NCBI GenBank assembly: GCA_963665215.2
Contig: CAXXWW010000003.1
Location: 246,174 to 310,173 of the forward strand
DNA: 64,000 nt
Direction of reading: 5' to 3'
Source of the DNA: G963665215 sp963665215
GTDB lineage: Bacteria > Chloroflexota > Dehalococcoidia > Lucifugimonadales > CAUZJF01
The position numbers were made by a program, and so were the translations under genes. Shown here one piece after another: positions 35,182 to 43,825 of the stretch. Below the pieces are notes generated by a model that was not told the DNA's origin, searched no databases, and saw nothing but the letters and a program-made list of their open reading frames with translations. Within the stretch, counting starts at the first letter, position 1, and the number at the start of each line of letters is the position of its first letter.

Positions 35182-35486
35182 CTTTCAAGACAGTTGCTTT
35201 CTCCTGGTATCGCTTCACGACTGGCTCCAGAACCTCCCGCCACCGCTCAGCGCTGTGGACGTTGCCCGGGCGAAGCATTGCACCTTCGCAATCTCCGAAA
35301 TGGTTGAACAGGAAGAGCGGGTGATAACATACGGACCCGAAGTGGCCGTTGTAGGCGACTCCCTCTTGCTGCCCATGCACCGGGCTTTCAGAGCTGTCCA
35401 TGTCTAGGATAACTCGCTGGTGAGATGTCTGGGCCATGCCCCTGTCCACCCACTCAACATTCAGGCGCGCAAGCCCATCCAGGTTC

Positions 35487-36854
35487 GAGGTTACGTCAAT
35501 AGGTGTGTAAACGACATCAGGCGGCGACCTTCTCAGCCGTTGATTCAATGGCGATTCCATCCGCATACTGTGCACCGAGATAGACGTCTTCGATCAACTC
35601 AGGGGCCTTCAGACGCCTGAAGCGCTGTTCGGCGACCATCAACATTTTCCAGATCACCGCTATCGCCCGATCGACCCTCTTGTAGCGCTTGGCGGCATCG
35701 GTCCGAAGCCTGAGGGCCGCGAAGGGTGATTCTACCGGGTTCGTCGTGCGAAGGTGCCCCCAGTGCTCCTTTGGGAAGTCATAGAAGGTGACCATGCGGT
35801 CCCAGTCCCGCTCCAAGGCCTCTGAGGCCGCCTCGTAGGAATGGTCGCCGCACCACCTGGTGAACACCGTCCTGAGCCGCTCAGCCTCTGTCCGAGTCGG
35901 CGCGTAGGGGATAGTACCCAGCATGAGCTTGGCCTGGTCCTGTTGTCGCTTTGGAAGCTTGGCGAGCACGTTTACGATCTTGTGGTTCCAGCAGCGTTGC
36001 TCTGCCGCCTGCGGATAGACGTTGCGCAGAGCTCCCCAGATGCCCAGGTGTCCGTCTCCAACCACCAGCCTCGGGCAGCTCAAGCCCCGGCGCTTGATGT
36101 CCCTGAGCACCTCGGACCAGTTCTCTGTGGACTCCCTGTATCCGGGAACAGCGCTCACCACCACCTTGCTCCCGTCGCTCAGGGCCGCCATCACCACCAG
36201 TACCGCCGCCTTCTCCTTCTCAAGACCAGCCTTGACGTAGACTCCATCCACCCACATGTAGACCACTTCCAGGTCATCGAGGGGCCGGCTGCGCCATTGG
36301 GCAAGCTCATCGTTCCACTTATCCTTCAACCGGGCCACCGTGCTCGCCGATACCGGTGCGTCCTCTCCCAGCAGCCCCCGCAAAGCCAGATCGAAGTCGC
36401 CTTCGGATAGACCGTGCAGGTACAGCTCGGGGATCAACTCAGCAACCTTCCTGGTCCTGTTGACGAACAGCGGCAGCAGCCGGCTCTCGAACTGCTCCTC
36501 GGTATCGCGGACTCGCGGCCGCCTCAGCTGTATCGTTCCCGAACTCAGCGTAAGCCTCCGGGCTCTGCCGTATCCGTTCCGATAGCCGGTATCGTTGTCC
36601 GAGTCGGATCTGAGCGCCGACTTCGCCCTTCCCAGAAACCCCGTCACCTCCTCCTCCAGCAACTCCTGGATCAGCCTCTGGACCTGGCTTCGCACCCAAT
36701 CCTCCAACTGCTCCCACTCCGGCCTTGACTCCGACCTACTCTCAGTGCTTTCCTTCCTCATGGGCGGTCTATCTCCTCTCTTGGGCCTCGAGCCCGTGTT
36801 GTTCAGAGAGAGGGTACACCGCCTGACTGTTTACACACTTTTTGAAGATACCTC
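35487..36854 (-). mobile_element. IS256-family element (copy 1)
   Basis: 1368 bp; ends GAGGTTACGTCAATAGG and the complement of GAGGTATCTTCAAAAAG. A perfect 8-bp duplication CCAGGTTC stands at 35479-35486 and 36855-36862, within the second-type IS1380 transposase gene. Confidence 0.95.
35517..36761 (-). CDS. IS256-family transposase (copy 1)
   Basis: 414 aa, a mutator-type DDE transposase. Landmarks are VYMWVDGVYVKAGLEKEKAA (first Asp), RLVVGDGHLGIWGALRNVYP (second Asp), QRCWNHKIVNVLAKLP (the C/H motif) and HLRTTNPVESPFAALRLRT near the end with Glu. It differs from copies 2 and 3 by two substitutions (Gly for Ala in EEVTGFL, Gly for Arg in LMLGTIP). Confidence 0.95.
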   Translation of the reverse strand: MRKESTESRSESRPEWEQLEDWVRSQVQRLIQELLEEEVTGFLGRAKSALRSDSDNDTGYRNGYGRARRLTLSSGTIQLRRPRVRDTEEQFESRLLPLFVNRTRKVAELIPELYLHGLSEGDFDLALRGLLGEDAPVSASTVARLKDKWNDELAQWRSRPLDDLEVVYMWVDGVYVKAGLEKEKAAVLVVMAALSDGSKVVVSAVPGYRESTENWSEVLRDIKRRGLSCPRLVVGDGHLGIWGALRNVYPQAAEQRCWNHKIVNVLAKLPKRQQDQAKLMLGTIPYAPTRTEAERLRTVFTRWCGDHSYEAASEALERDWDRMVTFYDFPKEHWGHLRTTNPVESPFAALRLRTDAAKRYKRVDRAIAVIWKMLMVAEQRFRRLKAPELIEDVYLGAQYADGIAIESTAEKVAA

Positions 36855-37392
36855 CCAGGTTCTCCTCTTCGGTTAACACCTCAGTCTCAAATCGGCTCAT
36901 AGTGTTGGTGCTGGCTGCCTGCTTATCAGTACCTTGCCACCCGACGATGACACGCATAGCCGGGTCTTGGGCAAGCCGTTCAGCGTCGTTGGTGTCCTCG
37001 TAGCCAGCGAGACGGCTATACACCGATTGTCTGAGCAAGGGCAACAGCGGGTGTTGCACATTGCGGCCGGTGCGGCTTTCATGGATATAATCGTTGGCTG
37101 TCTCTGTGAGCCCCAGAGCGGCATCAAGCTCGCGGCATGCCAGGAGTCCGGCGTCCGAGGTGATCGTAGCGCCACGAAAATCCAGGCGGACTCTGCGGTC
37201 GAATTGGAGCTTCAAAGGGGTGTCGGAGCTTTCACCCATTGGGTGCCTCCAGCGAGATTGCGGTATCCAGAACTAGACCCCCTAGCTCGGCCAGTCTAGC
37301 ACCCACACTGCCCATAATGCCCAGGTATGCGGCTCAAATAGGCAGCACTCTTACCGGATTACGACGCACCCACGCGGCTGATCTGGGAAATG

Positions 37393-38021
37393 TGGGGTCA
37401 AGGGACACTGGCTACGCTATGCGGCTTCCGGCCAACGAGGTATTACAAGGAAACATCCGGCACCTGCTGAAGCGGCCCGTGGGCAGGCCGCCTAAAGCCT
37501 GCCCTGAGCCTGTCGAAGGGAAGCCCGTAGTCCGGTATCACGACTTCGTTTACCAGGCCCAGAGCTGGGACATTCCCCGGCGTGTGGTCGCCAAGGTGGA
37601 GTGGCGCCAGGGTGAGCTATTCCCGAGGGTCGGGTTCGTCGTCACCAACCTCAACCTACCGCCGGCAGGCGTAACCCACTTCTACAACGGGCGGGGCACG
37701 GCCGAGCAGTGGATCAAGGAAGGTAAATACGCCCTGAACTGGACGCGGCTCTCGTGTCACAGGTTCGTTGCTAACCAGGTGAGGCTGTGGCTGTTTGTGC
37801 TGGCCTACAACCTGGGCAACTTCATGAGAAGGCTGACTTTGCCAGAGTCAGTGAAACACTGGTCACTGCGAAGCGTGCAGACCAAGCTCATCAAGATGGG
37901 TGGACGTCTGGTGCGGCATGCCAGGAGGTTGGTGTTTCAGCTTGCTGAGGTGGCAGTGTCCCGGGAGGTATTCCGGCAAGTGTTGGAGCGTATCGCCGGG
38001 CTCCATCCAGCACCAGGGTAG
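37393..38021 (+). pseudogene. Second-type IS1380 transposase, C-terminal fragment
   Basis: The frame covers TGYAMRLPANEVLQGNIRHL to GLHPAPG, including VTNLNLPPAGVTHFYNGRGTAEQWIKEGK (the Glu region). The fragment contains, in frame, the dispersed repeat CCTGAGCCTGTCGAAGG (37504-37520), translated as PEPVEG. It lacks the first two catalytic Asp residues. Confidence 0.8.
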
Positions 38022-38272
38022 CGATTATCCTTGAGGTCATCAGAGGTGAAGAGAGGCAACCAAGGGCGAGGTGCGTGCCCGGAGGAGTTTGAAGGGAGTG
38101 CAAACGTGGTGAAAGCCACCTCCGCTGCCTGGGGCCGCTAACTCACCACGCCGAGAGATGGTTTTGTGAGCTTGATTGGATGGTTGACGGCATCCGTGAC
38201 TGATACTACGATGGCTCTCGTCGAGGATGGTGCGTTGCTTGGACCCAGGCAGCTTGATATGGGTAATTCCGG
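37393..38272 (+). mobile_element. 3' portion of a second-type IS1380 element
   Basis: It starts abruptly at SRDTGYAMRL in the transposase and runs through the gene end at 38021 to the terminal repeat TTGATATGGGTAATTCCGG (38254-38272). It is inverted relative to the piece at 33858-34024 and supplies the part missing there. The 37240-37392 stretch to its left holds no recognisable gene. Confidence 0.8.
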
Positions 38273-38937
38273 TTCATATATGTTGGAAGGTAGGACCGAC
38301 GTCTGGATCGCGACACAGGGCCAGCGGGCGAAAGCAAAAGACGTGAAGTTCAGGCCTCGACGGCGGCGAACAGCGCATCAAAATGAAGTGGTCGTCTACT
38401 CAAGAACGAGGTATCAGCTCTTGCGATAATCTGGTCGGAGAGCCGCAGCCGAAGTTGAAAGACGAGCTGAGTTGTAGCTTCCGCGCGCCAAGGCCCGCCG
38501 ATGCCGAAGCTGGCCTGTGGCTCGGGCCTGGACGGCCGGGAGCGGACCGTTCTTCATCCAGACGCCTCCGAGACCTCAACGCTCCCAGACCATCGCACAC
38601 CCTTGCCACGGCCAGACACGCCCTTGCCACGGCCAGACACGCCCTGCGAACCGCGGGACCCGGATTCGCTGGACCACCACCTCTGTGCTTGAGGGACCAG
38701 GCGTACCACGGCGGGGATTGCTCCGGAAATGCAACGTCCCCAGTGCTCAGCAACACTGGGGGCCAGCTCAAGGAGGAGCCAGTGCCGGACCGATGAACGC
38801 CGTCTATAGGAGGATGTCGCCCATCAATACCGCACCGGCGTTATTGCTCTACCACATAAAGTGGCAAGTGTCAAGGGATATTCCACATAGAGGGAAGTGC
38901 ATAACTCCAAAAACTACCAGCCGTGCCTAGGCAACGG
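38273..38937. other. Intergenic stretch with a short tandem repeat and a hairpin
   Basis: A 21-bp unit (CCCTTGCCACGGCCAGACACG) occurs twice at 38600-38641. An 8-bp stem CCCCAGTG / CACTGGGG with an 8-nt loop lies at 38738-38761. Open frames here have low-complexity products and no start signals; I see no credible gene. Confidence 0.5.
38738..38761 (+). terminator. GC-rich stem-loop
   Basis: CCCCAGTG-CTCAGCAA-CACTGGGG is a perfect 8-bp stem. No T-run follows, so termination is only one possibility. Confidence 0.35.
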
Positions 38938-39507
38938 CTAGGTCTTCTGCAGGCTCCCCGGGCCTTCGTATTTTGCCATGGCCCTGGACTGTTCCCACTC
39001 ATCCCGTTTCTCGGCTAAGACATCAGCATCCGTGCTTGCGCGAGCGTTGAGGAGCTCCTCCCACAGCCAATCTCCGAACTCAAGCGCCCAGATGCGGGTG
39101 GAGAATTCATCCACCGCCGTGGTCTCGCCCTCGATCTTGATAGTTAGGATGTACGTGGACTTGCCGACGGTCTGATTCACGGCAAGCTCTGTGCCGTTTC
39201 GCTTGCGGTTCCGCCATACGGACTTCGAGATTGGATGCCATCCATTCAACTGTGCATATAGCAGGGTATCTTTGTACTCCCGCTTGCGCTCCCTGTAACC
39301 CCAGATCGTGAGTACGAGCCCGGCAACGACGCCACAGGGCCAGTAGAAGAATGTGGTCACTCCAACGACAGCCCAGAAAATGTTGACGTTTTCGAGTGGC
39401 GGGTCTTCTCCAGGCTGGACAATCACCGTTGCGATGATGAGCAAGATGGTCGTGGGAATGACAGACAGAAGCAGCAACACGCCGAGCTTCGACTTTGTGA
39501 TGCCCAT
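38938..39507 (-). CDS. Membrane protein with two N-terminal helices and a cytoplasmic domain
   Basis: 189 aa from the ATG at 39507 (after GGAAGGAG). Hydrophobic helices lie at KLGVLLLLSVIPTTILLIIATVIV and FWAVVGVTTFFYWPCGVVAGLVLTIWG. A basic stretch (YRERKREYKD) and a folded region with GWHPISKSVWRNRKRNGTELAVNQT and a charged C-terminus follow. No family was recognised. It is 17 bp downstream of the secreted protein at 39525 and likely cotranscribed with it. Confidence 0.75.
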   Translation of the reverse strand: MGITKSKLGVLLLLSVIPTTILLIIATVIVQPGEDPPLENVNIFWAVVGVTTFFYWPCGVVAGLVLTIWGYRERKREYKDTLLYAQLNGWHPISKSVWRNRKRNGTELAVNQTVGKSTYILTIKIEGETTAVDEFSTRIWALEFGDWLWEELLNARASTDADVLAEKRDEWEQSRAMAKYEGPGSLQKT

Positions 39508-39524
39508 TCTTCTTACTCCTTCCG

Positions 39525-39974
39525 TCACCAGCTGATTCGGTCGGAGCTATTAACCTTGGCTCCCAGGGCCACCTCGCGTTCATCGGGGTAGTACACGCCG
39601 ATTAAGTAGTCGTACTTCCCACTCCCGATGCGTTGACCCACGCCTCCATCCCGCAACAGACTCTTGGTCACCCTGACGAAGTTGTCCCCGAGTTCCTGGG
39701 CGTAGTCCGGGTCGGTCGCGTAGTCAACGATGATCACGAGGCTGAGCTGCTTGCCGTCCTGACTAATGGCGGCATCCCTAACTCTCGGGTAGTCCTCGAT
39801 GCTGGCAATCACTATATCCCTGATGTCGGCGACACTGACGGTCGGGGTCGCCGTGGGCCTTGGCCTTTCGGGGGTGTCGGGGGTGTTACGGGCTTCGCAG
39901 TCCCCTTCGGCGGCCAGGGTTGCGACGGCGACTAGGACGACCAGTATCAACGAGAGGACTGTGCGGGCATTCAC
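39525..39974 (-). CDS. Secreted or membrane-anchored protein of unknown function
   Basis: 149 aa using the GTG at 39974 after GAGGAGG. MNARTVLSLILVVLVAVATLAAE is a signal or anchor helix. A Pro/Thr linker (TPDTPERPRPTATPT) leads to a ~100-residue alpha/beta domain (VSVADIRDIVIASIEDYPRVRDAAIS, LSLVIIVDYATDPDYAQELGDNFVRVTKSLL). No family was recognised. It is paired with the membrane protein immediately downstream. Confidence 0.75.
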   Translation of the reverse strand: MNARTVLSLILVVLVAVATLAAEGDCEARNTPDTPERPRPTATPTVSVADIRDIVIASIEDYPRVRDAAISQDGKQLSLVIIVDYATDPDYAQELGDNFVRVTKSLLRDGGVGQRIGSGKYDYLIGVYYPDEREVALGAKVNSSDRISW

Positions 39975-40285
39975 TAAGGTGCCTCCTCGCGGCGTAGGCT
40001 TCCTCTGCCACAAATGAGAATCAGGATGAATTTCTGCCAGCTCACTCTATCCTGCTTCCCTTGGGCGCTGCCCCATGTCTAGTCCTCGGCCAGCATGAGC
40101 TCTACCCCTCCGGGAACCGTCGCCGCCAAATTCATTGATGCGCCAGAATTCTCCGCCGGAGGGAATCGAGCCCTCGCGCCACTCGGCCACGCGTGTTCTG
40201 TACTGCCAAGACGAGCTGTGGGAGAACCGGCGGGACAACCCCAGGCTGTTCGGGCCGTTGCGTCAGCTTTGCGCTTGCGTGTTGA

Positions 40286-41431
40286 CTACGGCCCTTCCTG
40301 AATCCTATTTAGGTATAGAGTCCGTACTTCTCGTCCAGTCGCATCAAGGTCAACAACCTCTTCACATTCAAAGACGTATGGTTCTCGGATGGTCAACCCG
40401 CTCAGATTAAGGCCACCCTCCATTACGCTGCCAACCTTCATTCCGTCCGCCGTGTTCAATCCCCAAGTACCTGCACCAAAGTTCACTCTCTCCAATGCCC
40501 CTCGAAGTTCCACATCTTCCCTCCCTAAGCTGGTATCTTCCGCGAGTGACTCGGCAAGACCTCTGGCGACAGTCTTTGAGACGCCGCTGTACTTAGTTGC
40601 TTCTGACATGGGACTAGCCCAACCGTACTGTAGTCCAGATTTATTGTCTGCCAAGAATCGCATTAGCTTAATGTATGACCCTGCTAGGTGTCCTTTGTAG
40701 GCTCGCAATCCTTGCCTGGCTGTTTCGGGATTACTGGCGCTCTCAAATACATCATCCATTCGTTGCAATCCCCGCTCTAGTTCAGCAAAGCCAAACAGGT
40801 CAGGTCGCCTGACTGCTTCGAGTATGATCTGGAAAGAACCTGGGGCAGCAGGAACAACGACATCCAAGAGGTGTCCGTCGGTAGTGTCGATTCTTCGCCT
40901 CGTACGGCTGACAACATCCTTTAGGGCGTTGCTGTAGGCATGACGCAAGACCATTTGCATCTGAAGCAAGAGACTCCCGAGAGTATTCATCCTGATTCGG
41001 TGACGGTTCCCTGTCTCAGGCGGCGTTGCTCTGAGTTCAAAGACCAGGTTGTTCTCCTCCCTTGCCCGAAGTAGTGGCTGATCATCTCTGGGAGTTTCAC
41101 ACAACACAAAGCCATCGTTAGGCAGATATCCGCTATCGCAAATTGAACCCTCGCCAACGGTCAGTTCAAGTGGTCTGCTAAAGTCCCCCTTAGTCCAGGT
41201 GACGTACCATTGGTCATCGGGCGTATCCAATAGCAAGCTTTTCATATCTATGTCACCCGCGCGGAACTCGTTCAGCCGATTGGGATTCACTCCGGCGACC
41301 AGATACTGGTCACGATCACTTTGGCTTTCGATCATTACACCAATATAGTTGCCGCCAATGGAATCTTGAGCCCCGAAGACCTCAACCCCATCATGATAGA
41401 CGAGCGTGTCCCGGAAGCTAATAGGCTTCAT
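40286..41431 (-). CDS. DUF6575-like protein
   Basis: 381 aa. The N-terminus (DTLVYHDGVEVFGAQDSIGGNYIGVMIE, YLVAGVNPNRLNEFRAGDIDMKSLL) resembles DUF6575-type proteins. A long helical region follows (LGSLLLQMQMVLRHAYSNALKDV, GLRAYKGHLAGSYIKLMRFLADN) with a C-terminal beta part. Its ATG overlaps the stop of the upstream gene (TGATG), so the two are translationally coupled. The function is unknown. Confidence 0.7.
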   Translation of the reverse strand: MKPISFRDTLVYHDGVEVFGAQDSIGGNYIGVMIESQSDRDQYLVAGVNPNRLNEFRAGDIDMKSLLLDTPDDQWYVTWTKGDFSRPLELTVGEGSICDSGYLPNDGFVLCETPRDDQPLLRAREENNLVFELRATPPETGNRHRIRMNTLGSLLLQMQMVLRHAYSNALKDVVSRTRRRIDTTDGHLLDVVVPAAPGSFQIILEAVRRPDLFGFAELERGLQRMDDVFESASNPETARQGLRAYKGHLAGSYIKLMRFLADNKSGLQYGWASPMSEATKYSGVSKTVARGLAESLAEDTSLGREDVELRGALERVNFGAGTWGLNTADGMKVGSVMEGGLNLSGLTIREPYVFECEEVVDLDATGREVRTLYLNRIQEGP

Positions 41432-41808
41432 CACTCCTCGACCGAACAGTGAGCCAAAATGTCAAACTCATTAAGAGGCCACCATGTGTGATGCGAAGGA
41501 TGCCTGAAAGTCCGTTGAATTCGTCCGGCGCCATACGATAAGACCACGCGGCAAATCAGCCTTCCATTTAGATGGGGTAGGCCATTCCTCATCTGAACCG
41601 ACTGGGTTCTATCTGTATACACAGATAACCCTCTCGCAATGCACTCTGGCATGCCTGTGAAGGTTCTATTAGGGCGTTCGGCCCGTTGTGACCTGAAGTC
41701 ACAGTCAGTGGGTGGGTTATTTCTGACCAGTCGATACACGACAAGTGACCCATGTATCTCTTCCGACCCTTCAGGCGGGCAATCCTCGGGAAGCGACTCT
41801 CGATACAT
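41431..41808 (-). CDS. Small hypothetical protein coupled to the DUF6575-like gene
   Basis: 125 aa with no recognised family and no transmembrane segment. It is rich in Arg, Cys and Pro (CPPEGSEEIHGSLVVYRLVR, NGRLICRVVLSYGAGRIQRTF, HHTWWPLNEFDILAHC). It overlaps the next gene by one base (TGATG). The strict coupling suggests the two products act together. Base composition is lower in GC than the flanking genes, which may indicate transfer. Confidence 0.65.
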   Translation of the reverse strand: MYRESLPEDCPPEGSEEIHGSLVVYRLVRNNPPTDCDFRSQRAERPNRTFTGMPECIARGLSVYTDRTQSVQMRNGLPHLNGRLICRVVLSYGAGRIQRTFRHPSHHTWWPLNEFDILAHCSVEE

Positions 41809-42105
41809 CCCTAGCTTACCAAGCTCACCACATATCCATGCATGCAGCCTCTAGCTTCCAAGGAGGCACGAAGGGTCGCCTATCGCGCGAACCCACGACC
41901 CAGCGAAGGCAGGACTCGTGGAAGAGTCGGGGCCATCGTACCACAAAAAGGCGCGGTGACGAACGCCGCTTTCATCTTCGTCCCGCCCGTCTGGCAGTAG
42001 CTCGCCTCCTTGCGGTGGTGACGCGCTTGCCAGAGACACTTGTCACAACCGTGTGTAGGGTAGGGTGACGTCGCCTGGATCAAGAACAAGCTGAACTAGG
42101 GGCAG

Positions 42106-43353
42106 CTATGCGACCTTCCTGACCATCCACCGCATCATCTCGGCCTGCCCCGTCCTCAGCTTCACCAGCGCCGTAGCTTGGAAGGCCAGTGCCGACATCA
42201 TGGCGTGAAGGGTGATCTGCCGCAGCCCACGGACACAGTGCCGCTCCAGCCGTCTCGACTCCTTCATCGACTTGAATACCCTCTCAATGGCCTGCCGCTT
42301 GGCGTACAGGGCCTTCCACTCCGGCCCGTCCCGCCTGATGGTCCCGAACAGCCTGACGTTCCTGGTAGGGTCCTCCCATACCTCCGTGTCGCAGTGGCGA
42401 ATCCCGCCCCTCATTGATCCGGCTAGGCGACATCCCTCGGGGCTGCAGCGGTACAGGTGGCCGCGTTCCGGGTCGCTCCTGACGAACTCCATCGGGATTT
42501 GTCCAAGACAGGTCGGCACTCCCTTCTCGGTGTAGATGCCCTCGAACAGTGCGCCTCTAGGATTGCGCCTGATGTGGATTACGGGCACCGCATCCTTGCC
42601 CCGCAGGAACTCGTGGTTGGCCGCCGAGTCGTACCCGCGATCCGCGATAACGGCGGATGGGTGGAACCAAGGGTACAGGCTCTCCGTTTTGGCGAATACC
42701 GTAGGCAGCTCCGGGGAGTCGTTTCGACTAGCAGTGGTGACGACGTGGGCGAGAGGAAGCCCGTAGTTGACGTCGGCAATCATATGTACCTTGTAGCCGT
42801 GTCGCCACTCCTTGCCGCCTCTCTTGGCCTGTGTGCTGTTCTTCGCTGTCCAGGACGCCTGCGGGTCGCTGATGGGCTTACGGCTGGGCGCGCAGTGGCT
42901 CCGAACTGTGGTCGCGTCCACCGCCGTCTCCTCGCCCAGGTCCGGGAGCAACGCCTTTATCTGGCCCGTGAGCTGGGCGAGGCACAGTTCCACGAGGTCT
43001 GGGTGACGGGACAGTCGTAGTATGAAGCGGTTAAAGGTGGTGCGGTGCGGCAGGGTGCCGAATCCGCAGAGATGGCGGAAGCCGTCGTCGTCCTCCAGTC
43101 GTCGGATCAGGGCGTTGGTGTGGGGCAGGTTCAGAACGAAGGAGCCGACGTAGGCGCGCCAGAGGGCCTTGAGCGGGTATCCCTGCCTGCCGGTGGGCCG
43201 GTACTCCTGAAGCCTCGCTAGTAGCGTGGAGTCGTCAAGGCTGGCGAATATCGCCGCAAGTTGGCCCAGGAGGTCTTGAGCGAATCTCGTCTGACGGTTA
43301 TAATGCTGCAACGCCACTTGGAAATACACTTCCTTTGTGGTGGAAACCGCCAT
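42106..43353 (-). CDS. IS5/IS1182-like transposase
   Basis: 415 aa and apparently complete. It has an N-terminal DUF772 domain (RQGYPLKALWRAYVGSFVLNLPH, LPHRTTFNRFILRL) and a DDE core: TAVDATTVRSHCAPS, AVIADRGYDSAANHE and the Glu helix RQAIERVFKSMKESRRLERHCVRG. No inverted repeats or target duplication were identified, so boundaries are uncertain. Confidence 0.9.
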   Translation of the reverse strand: MAVSTTKEVYFQVALQHYNRQTRFAQDLLGQLAAIFASLDDSTLLARLQEYRPTGRQGYPLKALWRAYVGSFVLNLPHTNALIRRLEDDDGFRHLCGFGTLPHRTTFNRFILRLSRHPDLVELCLAQLTGQIKALLPDLGEETAVDATTVRSHCAPSRKPISDPQASWTAKNSTQAKRGGKEWRHGYKVHMIADVNYGLPLAHVVTTASRNDSPELPTVFAKTESLYPWFHPSAVIADRGYDSAANHEFLRGKDAVPVIHIRRNPRGALFEGIYTEKGVPTCLGQIPMEFVRSDPERGHLYRCSPEGCRLAGSMRGGIRHCDTEVWEDPTRNVRLFGTIRRDGPEWKALYAKRQAIERVFKSMKESRRLERHCVRGLRQITLHAMMSALAFQATALVKLRTGQAEMMRWMVRKVA

Positions 43354-43484
43354 GGATTACCCGTCCCTGGCGGTTTCATATTTCTGTAGTTACATTGTAC
43401 CTGAATCAGCACGGTAGTTCTAGTGTTTGGGGGGCGGAATTAGGGTAAAGCAGCGATGAATCGCGTATACTCGCAGGAATGAAC

Positions 43485-43512
43485 AACGCCAGCGACTGGC
43501 GTCGCTGGCGTT
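43485..43512. repeat. Perfect 12-bp hairpin
   Basis: AACGCCAGCGAC-TGGC-GTCGCTGGCGTT is a perfect stem with a 4-nt loop. It has no T-tract on either side. It may be a terminator remnant, an operator or an element end between the transposase at 43353 and the gene at 43610. Confidence 0.6.
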
Positions 43513-43609
43513 CGCGGTGGCCGATGGGGACACAACCTCAATCCCCATTCTAGCCCCGGCAGCCGAACGCTGTCAAATCTCAGGGCGGGCCTCCGCAAAG
43601 GAGCTTGTC

Positions 43610-43825
43610 TTGGGAATCTTTGAAGTGGTTGCGTATGGATTGATCACGCTTGGGATCTGGGAGGGGGGCAAGGCGCAGGTCTTGCGCTGGATCGAATCGC
43701 GGCGTCAGCGCATAGAAGAAAAGAGGGCCCGTCGGCTGGAAGAATGGAAAGCTGCCGAAGCATGGGGTAAATGGCAAGCGGCGTTCCCTCATGAAGCGCG
43801 GACGCCATTCGTGGCAAGCCCCTAG
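43610..43825 (+). CDS. Small single-helix membrane protein
   Basis: 71 aa using the TTG at 43610, preceded by AAAGGAG at good spacing; the frame is open further upstream without a start signal. One hydrophobic helix (FEVVAYGLITLGIWEGGKAQVL) precedes a strongly charged, probably coiled-coil stretch (RRQRIEEKRARRLEEWKAAEAW). The topology (short N-terminus out, long charged tail in) resembles small phage or stress membrane proteins, but no family was recognised. Confidence 0.5.
   Translation: MGIFEVVAYGLITLGIWEGGKAQVLRWIESRRQRIEEKRARRLEEWKAAEAWGKWQAAFPHEARTPFVASP

Larger units (their letters stand above)
34025..35197 (+). mobile_element. IS110-family element
   Basis: It lies within the second-type IS1380 transposase gene. 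Comparison with the uninterrupted copy near 61590 places the junctions after CTCCTT and before TTTCTCC, implying at most a 2-bp (TT) duplication. There are no terminal inverted repeats. About 194 bp of non-coding DNA precede the transposase and only 16 bp follow it, the layout of IS110-group elements whose left end encodes a bridge RNA. Confidence 0.8.
33858..37239 (-). pseudogene. Second-type IS1380 transposase gene, split by IS110 and IS256
   Basis: Three pieces on the minus strand can be joined. 37239-36863 encodes LKLQFDRRVRLDFRGATITS through FETEVLTEEENL. 35486-35198 encodes DGLARLNVEWVD through VKRYQEK, including VILDMDSSESPVHGQQEG. 34024-33858 encodes GVRLLFRADAAFAKPEVYEYL through HLLKRPVGRPP. 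The gaps are the IS256 and the IS110. The 3' third is missing, because IS1380 copy A begins at 33857. A copy of the missing part stands inverted at 37393-38021. Confidence 0.85.

Noticed and set aside
35841..36410. Long frames antisense to IS256 transposases (repeated at 51790 and 56245)
   Set aside because: They appear identically in all three IS copies as the complement of the transposase gene. No start signals.
38383..38796. 137-codon frame spanning the 21-bp tandem repeat
   Set aside because: Low-complexity product and no start signal; treated as non-coding.
40047..40238. Minus-strand 63-codon frame with VAEWREGSIPSGG
   Set aside because: Also derived from tRNA-like sequence; there is no independent support for a protein.
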